A DNA stretch of 64,000 nucleotides from an uncultured Granulosicoccus sp. (GTDB lineage Bacteria > Pseudomonadota > Gammaproteobacteria > Granulosicoccales > Granulosicoccaceae). The DNA lies in contig CALDSR010000017.1 of the NCBI GenBank assembly GCA_937924505.1, positions 1-64,000 on the forward strand. The letters run 5' to 3'. The notes beneath the pieces are model-generated. The model was not told where the DNA came from, made no database searches, and saw nothing but the letters and a program-made list of their open reading frames with translations. How positions within the stretch are numbered: the first letter of the stretch is position 1; every line of letters begins with the position of its first letter. The translations under genes and the position numbers were made by a program. Shown one piece after another: positions 1 through 10,362 of the stretch.

Positions 1-1939
<1,939 letters not shown>

Positions 1940-1961
1940 TGGTTTTATAGGGTCCTGATAG

Positions 1962-2417
1962 TTAGTTTTTACCGGTGGAGCCAAAGCCGCCGCTACCGCG
2001 CTCTGAGGAATCAAAGCTCGTAACGCGATCGAACGATACCTGGGCCACGGGCAGAATAACCAACTGGGCAATCCGCGTACCAACTTCGATCAAAAACGCG
2101 GATTTACCGCGATTCCAGCAGGAGACAAAGAGTTGGCCTTGATAGTCGGAATCGATCAAACCTACCAGATTGCCCAGGACAATGCCGTGTTTGTGGCCCA
2201 GGCCGGAGCGCGGCAGGATGATACCGGCGTAGCCCGGATCCTTGATGTGGATGGCAAGGCCCGTTGGCAACAGGGTGGTGTCCCCCGGTTCCAGCGTGGT
2301 GTCAGCCTTGATACAGGCACGCAGATCCAGACCCGCCGAGCCTTCGCTGGCGTATTCGGGCAGAGCGATAGTGTCGCCAACTCGTGGGTCGAGAACGATG
2401 TATTCAATACGGTTCAT
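1962..2417 (-). CDS. dut: Deoxyuridine 5'-triphosphate nucleotidohydrolase
   Basis: Hydrolyses dUTP to dUMP and PPi, supplying dTMP precursors and keeping uracil out of DNA; the family is a homotrimer. At 151 residues it is the normal length. The five motifs are in order: SAGLDLRA, the [11 protein letters not shown] phosphate-binding motif, the GLIDSDYQG uracil-pocket motif with its catalytic Asp, RIAQLVI, and the C-terminal P-loop-like [12 protein letters not shown]. It lies between coaBC and algC on the same strand with short gaps, the standard order for this group. Confidence 0.97.
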   Translation of the reverse strand: MNRIEYIVLDPRVGDTIALPEYASEGSAGLDLRACIKADTTLEPGDTTLLPTGLAIHIKDPGYAGIILPRSGLGHKHGIVLGNLVGLIDSDYQGQLFVSCWNRGKSAFLIEVGTRIAQLVILPVAQVSFDRVTSFDSSERGSGGFGSTGKN

Positions 2418-2441
2418 TGCACCTGAAACGTCGCTGGGCGA

Positions 2442-3752
2442 CTAGGAGTCGCTGAATCGGGCTGCAATAATACCTAATAAACTGTGCGCAACGTTGAGCT
2501 TTGAATCAGACGGGATGTGTTCGTGTCCTTTTTCCGGCCAGTACACGTCAAGGGCGTTGACGTCACTGCCAAAAACCGGATTGCCTGCCTGAGCGACATG
2601 GTTGGCGGCGATCATGTCGAGCCGTTTCTTTTTCAATTTGCCACGAGCATGTTCTTCGACCTTTTCTGTTTCCGCAGCAAAGCCAACACAGAAGGGTTTG
2701 TTTTTTAATGCGGCAACCGATTTGAGAATATCGGGATTGCGCGTCAGCTTGAGTTCGACGTCATCGCTGCTTTTCTTGATTTTCTGTTTACTGATTTTTT
2801 CGACACGGTAGTCAGCAACGGCGGCAACCGATATGAAAATGTCATGTGAGTTTGCTTGATCAAGGGTTGAGTCCAGCATCTGTGCTGCGGTGATGACATC
2901 AATGCGATTGACACCGTGCGGTGTATCGAGATGTACTGGCCCTGATATCAATGTGACATCAGCACCGAGTTCACTGGCTGCAGTAGCAATCGCATAACCC
3001 ATTTTGCCCGAGCTTCGATTGCTCAGGAAACGCACCGGATCAATTGGCTCGCGTGTTGGGCCAGCGGTAATCAGGATTTTTTTGCCTGCCAGGTTTTTAG
3101 CTGTCAGTGCAGAGTTTTTTGTCTTGTTGCGGGCATTATTGTTTGTCTCTTTATCCGTCCCGTGATTCGTCTCGTTGATCGGAAGATTTTTAGAGGCGAA
3201 GTTCAGGTCCGACAAGTGCTCAACAATTTCTTCAGGTTCAAGCATTCGTCCCGCGCCGGTTTCCCCGCACGCTTGTGAGCCAACACCTGGTCCGAGTGTG
3301 CGAACACCACGCGCAAGCAGCATATCGACGTTCTGTTGCGTTGCTGCATGACCCCACATGATTCGGTTCATCGCAGGGGCGATGACTTGCGGTGCTTCAC
3401 TGGCCAGACACAAGGTACTTAAAAGATCATCAGCCAAACCATGTGCAAGTTGTGCAATGGTGTTGGCACTGGCCGGGGCAATCAGAATCAAAGAGGCCCA
3501 GCGTGCGAGTTCGATGTGCCCCATGGCAGCTTCAGCAGCCGGGTCCAGAAGCTCGGTATGCACTGGATTTCCCGACAGTGCCTGAAAGGTCATGGGGGTG
3601 ATAAAGGCCTGGGCACCACCGGTCATGACGACCCGTACCTCGGCACCTTCATCGATCAGGCGGCGTACCAGGGTGGCGCTTTTGTAGGCGGCTATTCCAC
3701 CGCTTACACCCAGCAGAATGCGTTGTCCGTGCAGGCTATTCATGAGCGTCAT
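2442..3752 (-). CDS. coaBC: Bifunctional phosphopantothenoylcysteine decarboxylase/synthetase
   Basis: Makes 4'-phosphopantetheine for coenzyme A: the C-terminal CoaB domain ligates cysteine to 4'-phosphopantothenate using CTP, and the N-terminal CoaC flavodomain decarboxylates the product. It is 436 residues. CoaC shows GVSGGIAAYKS, APASANTIAQL, PAMNRIMW and the ACGETGAGRM substrate flap with its catalytic Cys. CoaB shows ITAGPTREPIDPVRFLSN and SSGKMG. The interdomain linker at about residues 185-215 is Asn/Thr/Lys-rich and longer than usual. The start could be 3752 or the next Met at 3743, nearer the family consensus. It is divergent from radC. Confidence 0.96.
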   Translation of the reverse strand: MTLMNSLHGQRILLGVSGGIAAYKSATLVRRLIDEGAEVRVVMTGGAQAFITPMTFQALSGNPVHTELLDPAAEAAMGHIELARWASLILIAPASANTIAQLAHGLADDLLSTLCLASEAPQVIAPAMNRIMWGHAATQQNVDMLLARGVRTLGPGVGSQACGETGAGRMLEPEEIVEHLSDLNFASKNLPINETNHGTDKETNNNARNKTKNSALTAKNLAGKKILITAGPTREPIDPVRFLSNRSSGKMGYAIATAASELGADVTLISGPVHLDTPHGVNRIDVITAAQMLDSTLDQANSHDIFISVAAVADYRVEKISKQKIKKSSDDVELKLTRNPDILKSVAALKNKPFCVGFAAETEKVEEHARGKLKKKRLDMIAANHVAQAGNPVFGSDVNALDVYWPEKGHEHIPSDSKLNVAHSLLGIIAARFSDS

Positions 3753-3898
3753 GGTAGCAGTTTGCTGGCCAGACTCCGCTATTCCTGTGAACCGTGCCCG
3801 ATGTTTGACGTCATTTTATGGTGTCTTGGTTCTCGTTATGCTTTACTGAAGCCCGGTTCATGAAGAACCGCCCACAAACGATCGCAAGGATGATGATC

Positions 3899-4573
3899 AT
3901 GTCTATCAAACGCTGGCCGCGTTCAGAACGGCCAAGAGAAAAACTCCTTAACCATGGTGTCGGCTCATTAAGTGATGCTGAGCTGCTCGCAATATTTCTG
4001 CAAACGGGGGTGTCCGGCCGCTCGGCGGTGGATGTCGCGCGCGATGCGCTGTCAGATTTTGGTGGCTTGTCCGGCTTGTTGTCAGCAGATGCCAAAACGT
4101 TCTGTAAAGGACATGGTTTGGGCAGTGCGCGTTATACCTTGCTACAAGCGGCACTGGAGATCAGTCGCCGACATGTGTATGAGCAGGTCGAGAAAGTCGA
4201 TGTGCTGACAACACCGAGTGATGTACGTGAGTACTTATCCATGCACCTGACAGGCTTGGGTCATGAAGTGTTCTCGGGCTTGTTTCTGGATAACCGACAT
4301 CGTGTTATTGAATACCGGGAACTGTTTCGCGGCACGATTGATTCAGCGGCAGTTTATCCGCGTGAAGTGGTCAAACGTTGCTTGTCGAGTAATGCTGCTG
4401 CGGTGATATTTGCGCATAACCACCCCAGTGGCGTTGCCGAACCATCGGATACCGATGTACGACTGACGCGCAAGTTGATCGATGCCCTGGCCTTGATTGA
4501 TGTGCGTGTGCTGGATCATTTGATTATTGGGCAAGGGGTGCAAACGTCTTTGGCTGAGCGTGGGTTGATGTGA
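3899..4573 (+). CDS. radC: RadC family JAB/MPN-domain protein
   Basis: Conserved protein named for DNA repair, with true function unsettled; it has a metal-dependent JAMM peptidase-like fold. It is 224 residues from ATG 3899. An N-terminal helix-hairpin-helix-like region (about 1-95) precedes the JAB domain. The JAMM metal motif is present: an upstream Glu in GHEVF and HNHPSG at about 173-178 followed by an Asp. AAGGA (3886-3890) lies 8 nt before ATG 3899, which supports this start over the in-frame Met codons upstream. It is divergent from coaBC, as in many gammaproteobacteria. The ribosomal protein genes rpmB/rpmG that often follow radC are absent and a toxin-antitoxin pair occupies the place. 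Confidence 0.95.
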   Translation: MSIKRWPRSERPREKLLNHGVGSLSDAELLAIFLQTGVSGRSAVDVARDALSDFGGLSGLLSADAKTFCKGHGLGSARYTLLQAALEISRRHVYEQVEKVDVLTTPSDVREYLSMHLTGLGHEVFSGLFLDNRHRVIEYRELFRGTIDSAAVYPREVVKRCLSSNAAAVIFAHNHPSGVAEPSDTDVRLTRKLIDALALIDVRVLDHLIIGQGVQTSLAERGLM

Positions 4574-4642
4574 AATGATTCTTAAGGATTGTTTGCACCG
4601 CATTCGTCATCTTCGGCGTGTGTCTTTTGATGAACCTTGCTC

Positions 4643-4706
4643 TGATATACATCTTGAAAATCGGCGTCTAGTGACTATTGACACTAGACAATTGTTATTG
4701 TATAAA
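4643..4706 (+). promoter_or_regulatory. higBA promoter/operator region with perfect 8-bp dyad
   Basis: GTCTAGTG (4666-4673) and CACTAGAC (4682-4689) form a perfect inverted repeat with an 8-nt spacer just before the toxin start, a likely autorepression operator. TTGACA (4678-4683) and TATAAA (4701-4706) are spaced 17 nt like a strong sigma-70 promoter, but the -10 box overlaps the ATG (4706), so a transcript from it would start inside the toxin gene. An extended -10 candidate, TGATATACA (4643-4651), would start transcription upstream of the operator and give a full-length message. Which one is used is not decidable here. Confidence 0.5.
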
Positions 4707-4981
4707 TGATCAAGAGCATTCGTCATCGTGGGCTTAAGCGACTCTACGAACGTGGTGATAGAAGCAAAGTCAACGCGCAGCAAGCGGATAAGATTGAAAG
4801 CATTCTGGCTAACCTGGATGCAGCATCGCACCCAAGCGATATGGATTTGCCGGGGTACGGATTTCATGCACTCAAGGGTGAGTTGAAAGGTTTTTACTCA
4901 GTTTGGGTGACAGGTAACTGGAGAGTTGTATTTCGTTTCACAGATGAACCTGAAGATGTCACGCTGATTGATTACCATTGA
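4706..4981 (+). CDS. higB: HigB-type (RelE superfamily) toxin
   Basis: Predicted ribosome-dependent mRNA interferase of a type II toxin-antitoxin pair. It is 91 residues. The N-terminal MIKSIRHRGLKRLYERGD block, the SDMDLPGYGFHALKGELKG stretch and the C-terminal GNWRVVFRF are characteristic of the HigB/plasmid-killer family, where the toxin gene comes first. No Shine-Dalgarno is visible before the ATG, which itself overlaps a -10-like TATAAA. The antitoxin follows 13 nt after the stop. Recognition rests on motif memory and gene order; activity is unknown. Confidence 0.85.
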   Translation: MIKSIRHRGLKRLYERGDRSKVNAQQADKIESILANLDAASHPSDMDLPGYGFHALKGELKGFYSVWVTGNWRVVFRFTDEPEDVTLIDYH

Positions 4982-4994
4982 TGAGGCAGAAAAT

Positions 4995-5279
4995 ATGGCC
5001 ATGAAAAAACCCCCGCACCCAGGACGTACGGTGCGTGAAGACTGCATCAATGCTTCAGATTTGTCAGTCACTGAGGCGGCTGAGTGCTTGGGCGTCATAC
5101 GTCAAACGCTAAGCAACTTACTTAATGAGAAATCTGGAATCTCCCCGGAGATGGCACTGCGTCTTGAAAAAATGGGTTGGTCAAAAGCTGAACATTGGTT
5201 GCGGCTGCAAATGAACTACGACCTTGCTCAGATAAGAGAACGAAGTGATGAGATACAGGTTCGACGACCAGCGGCGTAG
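4995..5279 (+). CDS. higA: HigA-type antitoxin, XRE helix-turn-helix
   Basis: Predicted DNA-binding antitoxin that neutralises the preceding toxin and represses the operon. It is about 94 residues from ATG 4995, with a second Met at 5001. The MKKPPHPGRTVRE opening is typical of HigA, followed by the helix-turn-helix (VTEAAECLGVIRQTLSNLLN) and the SPEMALRLEKMGWSKAEHWL segment. The order is toxin then antitoxin, as in other hig loci. The palindrome at 4666-4689 is its likely operator. Confidence 0.88.
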   Translation: MAMKKPPHPGRTVREDCINASDLSVTEAAECLGVIRQTLSNLLNEKSGISPEMALRLEKMGWSKAEHWLRLQMNYDLAQIRERSDEIQVRRPAA

Positions 5280-5319
5280 ATGTAGGCTAATAGATTCTTC
5301 TATTCCTTGAAGGCATTAT

Positions 5320-5690
5320 CTATACATCCAGCACCAATCGTCTGGATTGTGAGCGTGAGCAGCATGCAGCAGTACAATTGTTCGCGGCTTTTTCAGCGTC
5401 AGTGAGTACAAGATCGCGATACTCGGGTTTGCCTTGTAATACATCGGTGAGACAACTTACGCATAGGCCGTTTTCGCAAGAAGTATCGACTTTGATTCCG
5501 GCGCGTTTAAGTGCCGAAAAAATAACTTCTTTGGAGCTTACTTCGTTAGTTAAATTGGTGCGGGCGGCGTAAATCTCAAATGCTTCATCGTTCATATCTA
5601 TCTGCGCCAACTGGTGGCCAACGGTATCGACGGCGTAAAAATACTTCCTACGTAAGTGTGTGACGTTTGGCTTTAACGCGTGCTGGTATT
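5320..5690 (-). pseudogene. Truncated VanB-type oxidoreductase, 2Fe-2S C-terminal domain only
   Basis: The open part 5320-5610 encodes 96 residues of plant-type ferredoxin, with CENGLCVSC (C-X4-C-X2-C) and a later CC pair, ending SRRLVLDV as in the C-termini of VanB/phthalate dioxygenase reductases. Coding similarity continues upstream in the same frame to about 5690 (LKPNVTHLRRKYFYAV resembles the segment just before the ferredoxin domain in this family). A TAA stop then intervenes, and the FMN and NAD domains (about 220 residues) are missing. It is probably a 5'-truncated remnant; a small stand-alone ferredoxin starting at 5610 cannot be excluded. Confidence 0.7.
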
Positions 5691-5815
5691 TTATCCCGGT
5701 AACTTACCAGAAGACGTTGAGTCGCTGAAGGCTGTGGTGTTGGCAAGTCAAGTTGCACTTCAGTGTGCTCAGAAAAAACGCCAGAGTGTTCAAAAAACTC
5801 ATTATTTAAAGCCAT
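5648..5815 (-). CDS. Possible 55-residue hypothetical protein
   Basis: A short open frame starts with MALNNEFFEHSGVFSEHTEV and ends in a basic tail (RVKAKRHTLT). It has a weak GGA about 6 nt before its ATG. It overlaps the upstream extension of the ferredoxin remnant in a different frame. I recognise no family. It may be the end of another decayed gene or simply an open frame by chance. Confidence 0.2.
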   Translation of the reverse strand: MALNNEFFEHSGVFSEHTEVQLDLPTPQPSATQRLLVSYRDKIPARVKAKRHTLT

Positions 5816-6087
5816 CAACAGTCCGACAACATGATCTAAGTATGTTGGCAGTAATGTTCAAGAAATAGAAGTGCACTGCACCCAAACAATGCAAAGCACT
5901 GCCTGGCAAGCATTTATTTAGTGCAAAAAACGGTCATCACAACTACGTCGGTTTATCAAAATATCTCCCAACATACTGTTTTATTTAGAAGAAAGTTTGC
6001 TGGCATCGCAATTGCGCTGTGTTAGGTAGTGGCATTAGCCCATACAACCCCTTGGCTTGGAAAAGCCGGTACGTCAATTTGAATCAA
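5816..6087. other. Non-coding stretch before the riboswitch
   Basis: I see no convincing gene or RNA here beyond the leader that follows. It presumably contains the promoter of the guanidine operon, but no clear -35/-10 pair at good spacing was found. Confidence 0.4.
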
Positions 6088-6090
6088 TAG

Positions 6091-6190
6091 AGCGCTAGGG
6101 TTCCGACTGCATAGGCAGTGCTGGACCGAGAGCACTCGACCTCAAGTAATACGAGGTTACACGGCGGGATAAAAGCCCGGGAGGCCAGCT
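6091..6190 (+). ncRNA. Guanidine-I (ykkC class) riboswitch
   Basis: The leader carries the hallmark conserved blocks of the ykkC/guanidine-I aptamer in order: CTAGGGTTCCG (6095-6105), CTGGACCGAGAG (6121-6132) and ACGGCGGGATAAAAGCCCGG (6161-6180) followed by GAG. Small hairpins sit between them (ACTGC-ATAG-GCAGT; ACCTC...GAGGT). It ends about 50 nt before the first gene of a guanidine import and degradation operon, the known context for this RNA. GGTTCC (6099-6104) is complementary to GGAACC (6206-6211), a possible switching pairing in the expression platform; this last point is inference. Confidence 0.95.
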
Positions 6191-6243
6191 TGGCGAAAGT
6201 CAAGGGGAACCGTGTATTTCCATTCGAGCACTGAGGATTGATC

Positions 6244-7284
6244 ATGAAGCGAATATCAACACTTTTAATTCTGGCTGCACTCTCTGCACCTGCACAGGCG
6301 GCTGACAAATTCAGCGTGTGTTGGTCCATCTATGTGGGTTGGATGCCTTGGGCTTACGGCGCTGAACAAGGCATTGTTGACAAATGGGCTGACAAGTACG
6401 GTATTGAAATCGATGTGGTTCAGATTAATGACTACATTGAATCGATCAATCAATACACGGCAGGTCAGTTTGATGCCTGCACCATGACTAATATGGACGC
6501 CCTGACCATTCCTGCGGCCGGCGGTGTTGACAGTACGGCCTTGATCGTTGGTGATTTTTCAAACGGCAACGATGGCGTTGTACTCAAGGGTACCGATCAA
6601 TTGGGGGATATCAAGGGTCAGTCAGTCAATCTGGTCGAACTCAGCGTATCGCACTACTTGCTTGCTCGCGGGCTTGACTCTGTGGGTCTGAGTGAGGCGG
6701 ATGTATCAGTCGTCAATACTTCAGATGCCGATATGGTCGGTGTCTACACAACCGACGATGTGACGTCTGTTGTTACCTGGAATCCGCTGCTCAGTGAGAT
6801 TGCGGCTATGCCGGACAGTAACGTCGTCTTCGATTCATCCAGCATTCCGGGCGAAATTATCGATCTGTTGGTGATCAACACAAAAACATTGGAAGCCAAT
6901 CCTGATCTGGGCAAAGCGCTTGTGGGCGCCTGGTATGAAATTATGAGCACCATGAGTGATGCCGGGGATACAGGAGTTGCTGCGCGTACCTTTATGGCTG
7001 ACGCCTCAGGGACTGATCTGGCTGGATTCGATGCGCAATTGGCCAGCACATCCATGTTCTATTCGGCAGCGGATGCACTCGCCTTCACCACCAGCGATGA
7101 ATTGGTTCAGACGATGCAAAACGTCGCTGAATTCTCGTTCGACCATGGACTGCTGGGAGATGGTGCGCCGGATGCCGGATTTATCGGTATCGAGACTCCA
7201 GCCGGCAGCTATGGCAACAGTGGCAATACACTGCTGCGTTTTGATCCGACTTATATGCAAATGGCCGCAGAGGGCAAGCTGTAA
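6244..7284 (+). CDS. Guanidine-operon ABC transporter substrate-binding protein
   Basis: Periplasmic binding protein of the NitT/TauT/SsuA type found with urea/guanidine carboxylase operons; it presumably captures guanidine or a related compound. It has 346 residues from ATG 6244, preceded by GAGG at 7 nt spacing, which favours it over the in-frame TTG at 6238. The signal peptide is MKRISTLLILAALSAPAQA with cleavage before ADKF. The mature start KFSVCWSIYVGWMPW matches this family's ligand-pocket strand. It is the first gene after the riboswitch, with permease and ATPase directly downstream. Confidence 0.9.
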   Translation: MKRISTLLILAALSAPAQAADKFSVCWSIYVGWMPWAYGAEQGIVDKWADKYGIEIDVVQINDYIESINQYTAGQFDACTMTNMDALTIPAAGGVDSTALIVGDFSNGNDGVVLKGTDQLGDIKGQSVNLVELSVSHYLLARGLDSVGLSEADVSVVNTSDADMVGVYTTDDVTSVVTWNPLLSEIAAMPDSNVVFDSSSIPGEIIDLLVINTKTLEANPDLGKALVGAWYEIMSTMSDAGDTGVAARTFMADASGTDLAGFDAQLASTSMFYSAADALAFTTSDELVQTMQNVAEFSFDHGLLGDGAPDAGFIGIETPAGSYGNSGNTLLRFDPTYMQMAAEGKL

Positions 7285-7319
7285 GCGATCAGTCTGACAC
7301 AACACGCGATACAGCCTCC

Positions 7320-8132
7320 ATGAAAAAGTTGGTTAACCTCAGTCCCCCACCGGCTCTCCGGTGGCTTTTGGGTTTGCTGCCGTTTGTTGCTTTGCTTGTC
7401 ATCTACGTCATCGCATCCGATGCGCGGCTTGCAGTGAATCCAGCCGATAAATTGTTGCCATCGTTTACGACCATGAAAGAGTCGATGATGCGCATGGCGT
7501 TTGAACCGAGTAAACGCTCAGGCGACTACCTTTTCTGGACGGACACGCTGAGCAGTTTGCGCAGGCTCGGAACCGGGATTCTCATCGCAGCCGTGGTGGG
7601 TTTGATCCTTGGTATTGCAACCGGGGCAATACCCTTGTTGCATGCTGCGTTTGCGCCACTGCTCACTGCAGTGTCGTTAATTCCTACGCTTGCCTTGTTG
7701 CCGGTCTTGTTTATCGTGCTCGGATTGGGAGAATTGTCCAAGGTCGTATTGATTGCCATAGGTGTAACGCCTTTCATTGCCCGGGATATGCAGCGACGCG
7801 CTAGAGAAATCCCGGAAGAACAGTTGATCAAGGCACAAACACTTGGTGCGAACTCTGCACAAATTATCGTAAGAGTTCTGCTGCCGCAGTTGATGCCCAA
7901 ATTGATCAATTCCGTTCGGCTTTCGCTCGGCGCAGGGTGGTTGTTTCTGATCGCTGCAGAAGCCATCGCGTCAACGGATGGTTTGGGTTATCGCATCTTC
8001 CTGGTCCGACGCTATTTGTCGATGGATGTCATTCTGCCTTATGTAGCGTGGATTACATTGTTGGCCTTCCTGTTTGACTGGCTACTGAGAGTGATCAGCC
8101 GCCGTCTTTATCGCTGGGAGCTGGCCGAATGA
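7320..8132 (+). CDS. Guanidine-operon ABC transporter permease
   Basis: Inner-membrane permease of about 270 residues with roughly six hydrophobic segments. The EAA-type coupling loop is visible as AREIPEEQLIKAQTLGANSAQ followed by a proline-rich turn, so it belongs to the SsuC/TauC-like binding-protein-dependent family. It starts 35 nt after the binding-protein gene and its TGA overlaps the ATG of the ATPase gene (ATGA at 8129-8132), showing one translationally coupled transporter. The substrate is inferred from the riboswitch and the downstream catabolic genes. Confidence 0.92.
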   Translation: MKKLVNLSPPPALRWLLGLLPFVALLVIYVIASDARLAVNPADKLLPSFTTMKESMMRMAFEPSKRSGDYLFWTDTLSSLRRLGTGILIAAVVGLILGIATGAIPLLHAAFAPLLTAVSLIPTLALLPVLFIVLGLGELSKVVLIAIGVTPFIARDMQRRAREIPEEQLIKAQTLGANSAQIIVRVLLPQLMPKLINSVRLSLGAGWLFLIAAEAIASTDGLGYRIFLVRRYLSMDVILPYVAWITLLAFLFDWLLRVISRRLYRWELAE

Positions 8133-8956
8133 TTGAGGCGCGCAATCTTTGGAAGACGTTTGGTGGTCACACGGTACTTGAGCGAATCAACATCACTGTG
8201 TCAGAAGGGGAGTTTGTCACTCTGGTCGGAGCGTCTGGCTGTGGCAAGACTACCTTTCTGAAGATGTTGTTGGGTGTTGAATCAGTCAGTCGGGGTAAGT
8301 TAAATCTCGATGGTGTTGCTATTCCCCAGGAGCCGGGCTCGGATCGTGGTGTCGTTTTTCAACAGTACTCGGTGTTTCCGCATATGAGCGTTCTGGAAAA
8401 CGTTGTCGCCGCTATTGGTTTTCAGAAACGTGGGCTTAGTGGGTATCTGTTTGGTCAGGAAAAAGCCCGCGCTCACGAGCAGTCCATGCAGATGCTTGAA
8501 AAGGTGGGTTTGACGCAATCGATTAACAAGTATCCACACGAGCTGTCAGGTGGAATGCGTCAGCGACTGGCAATCGCCCAAGCCTTGTTGGTTCAGCCAA
8601 GAATTCTTCTGCTTGATGAACCCTTCGGTGCGTTGGACCCGGGTATCCGAGCTGACATGCATGCACTGGTGCTCGATCTTTGGCGAGAGCACAAATTGAC
8701 TGTTTTCATGGTGACGCATGATCTCAAAGAAGGGTTTCATCTGGGCACACGGCTATGGGTTTTCGACAAGCCGCGTATCGACCCGCATGCACCGGAAGCC
8801 TATGGTGCGACGATTACCTATGATCTGCCTATTTCACAGGAGCGTCGTGACTCCAGGCTTTTCGAAGATCTATCGACGCAACAGGCCGTGAAACCATTGG
8901 ATGATCAGAGTTTAGCTGATGCAAACGCATCGAACACTAAGGGGACAAACAATTGA
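8129..8956 (+). CDS. Guanidine-operon ABC transporter ATP-binding protein
   Basis: ATPase subunit of 275 residues powering the importer. It has Walker A GASGCGKTT, the ABC signature LSGGMRQR, Walker B ILLLDEPFGALDP and the H-loop TVFMVTHD, so all catalytic elements are intact. The C-terminal 50 residues are polar and variable. It belongs to the SsuB/TauB group. The start overlaps the permease stop, and the stop TGA (8954-8956) overlaps the TTG start of the next gene. Confidence 0.95.
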   Translation: MIEARNLWKTFGGHTVLERINITVSEGEFVTLVGASGCGKTTFLKMLLGVESVSRGKLNLDGVAIPQEPGSDRGVVFQQYSVFPHMSVLENVVAAIGFQKRGLSGYLFGQEKARAHEQSMQMLEKVGLTQSINKYPHELSGGMRQRLAIAQALLVQPRILLLDEPFGALDPGIRADMHALVLDLWREHKLTVFMVTHDLKEGFHLGTRLWVFDKPRIDPHAPEAYGATITYDLPISQERRDSRLFEDLSTQQAVKPLDDQSLADANASNTKGTNN

Positions 8957-9696
8957 GCACGAATAAAAGTAGTTTTCCCGGTGAACCGCATTACACAACC
9001 GTTGTAGAAGGTGGTAAGCACTGGTCCCTGCGCCTGCGACGTGGCTTGAGTTTGCAACTGACGAACACATCGGGTAGTGCCAATGTGGGTATGGTCATGT
9101 ACAACGCCCATAATCTGTTGGAGCGCTACAACGCGCCGGATACTCTCAAGTGCCAACACACGTTTCATCTGACGCAAGGCCATTGCCTGTATTCGGATAT
9201 GGGTCACGTCATGGCGTCGATTGTGAGCGACACAGCTGGTGGGCATGAGTCTATCTGCGGTAACAGTACCGCTGCATCTGTAGCCAGTCAGTACGGTGCC
9301 CGGCATTATCAGAGTGACCGAAATTACTGGCATCAGAATGGATACGATGCGTTTCTGGTCGAGCTAACCAAATACGGTCTTGGTCGAGCCGACTTGCCAG
9401 CCAATGTTAACTGGTTCAGCAAGTGTTCAATTGGCGATGAAGGTCAGCTTGAACTGGATAGCAATGATGCCGAGGAGGGCAGCTCAGTCACATTACGCAT
9501 CGACATGGACTGCGTGGTCGTGTTGCATACCTGTCCGCACCCACTGGCTATTGATAACAACTACAACGCCGCGGCAGTCAGCGTTGCCATTGCTGATGCA
9601 CCGCCAATGACGAGCGATGACTTGTGCTTGAACAGTTGTGACGAGAACCGTCGAGGCTTTGAGAACAATCGACTCTATCACCTGGGCATTGCCTGA
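8953..9696 (+). CDS. DUF1989 protein, carboxyguanidine deiminase subunit (UAAP2 type)
   Basis: Urea carboxylase-associated protein 2. In guanidine operons the two DUF1989 proteins act together as carboxyguanidine deiminase, turning carboxyguanidine into allophanate plus ammonia (established for the family). It is 247 residues with a likely TTG start overlapping the upstream stop and an AAGGGG Shine-Dalgarno at 8 nt. The potential metal ligands His and Cys occur in [11 protein letters not shown] and in [11 protein letters not shown]. It pairs with the homologous but shorter product of the next gene. Confidence 0.9.
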   Translation: MSTNKSSFPGEPHYTTVVEGGKHWSLRLRRGLSLQLTNTSGSANVGMVMYNAHNLLERYNAPDTLKCQHTFHLTQGHCLYSDMGHVMASIVSDTAGGHESICGNSTAASVASQYGARHYQSDRNYWHQNGYDAFLVELTKYGLGRADLPANVNWFSKCSIGDEGQLELDSNDAEEGSSVTLRIDMDCVVVLHTCPHPLAIDNNYNAAAVSVAIADAPPMTSDDLCLNSCDENRRGFENNRLYHLGIA

Positions 9697-9713
9697 ACAC
9701 GGGAGATCAACGC

Positions 9714-10355
9714 ATGATTAAAGAAAGTTTTAGAGAGCCAGCCCGTGCAACGGGATCAACCGTGGTGGATGCTGGCGACTATTACATCGCACGACTGGAT
9801 GCTGGTGATACCTTGAGGATTGTTGATCTGAAAGGAAATCAGGCAGCCGATACTTTGTTTTACTCGGCAGCAGATCCAAGCGAACACTACAGTGCCAGTA
9901 ATACTATTCGCGAACAAGGCAATTTGTATCTCACTGCAGGTAGTGATCTTCGCTCCAATGAAAACAACGTAATGCTGAGCATTGTGGCGGATACCTGTGG
10001 TCGGCATGACACGCTTGGTGGCGCCTGCTCAACCGAAAGCAATACGGTTCGTTATGACCTTGAAAAGCGTTGTATGCACGCCTGTCGAGACAGCTGGATG
10101 TTGGCCATCGCTGAACACCCTGAATTCGGTATACGCAAACGCGATATCACGCACAACATCAATTTCTTTATGAACGTACCGGTTACACCGGCGGGTGAGC
10201 TGACCTTTGAGGACGGCATATCCGCGCCGGGCAAGTACGTTGAAATGACGGCGAAGATGGATGTTGTTGTATTGATTTCCAATTGCCCTCAGTTGAACAA
10301 TCCCTGTAATGGCTATGATCCCACGCCCATCGAACTACTGACCTGGAATCAGTGA
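9714..10355 (+). CDS. DUF1989 protein, carboxyguanidine deiminase subunit (UAAP1 type)
   Basis: Urea carboxylase-associated protein 1, 213 residues, partner of the upstream DUF1989 protein. Conserved blocks include [48 protein letters not shown] and [17 protein letters not shown], the last two near the C-terminus as usual for this family, with cysteine and histidine residues suited to zinc binding. It lies 17 nt after the UAAP2 gene and 7 nt before the carboxylase. With these neighbours the pathway is guanidine to allophanate. Confidence 0.92.
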   Translation: MIKESFREPARATGSTVVDAGDYYIARLDAGDTLRIVDLKGNQAADTLFYSAADPSEHYSASNTIREQGNLYLTAGSDLRSNENNVMLSIVADTCGRHDTLGGACSTESNTVRYDLEKRCMHACRDSWMLAIAEHPEFGIRKRDITHNINFFMNVPVTPAGELTFEDGISAPGKYVEMTAKMDVVVLISNCPQLNNPCNGYDPTPIELLTWNQ

Positions 10356-10362
10356 TACTCAC

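Noticed and set aside
8905..9333. 142-codon minus-strand frame opposite the UAAP2 gene
   Set aside because: Antisense shadow of a well-supported DUF1989 gene.
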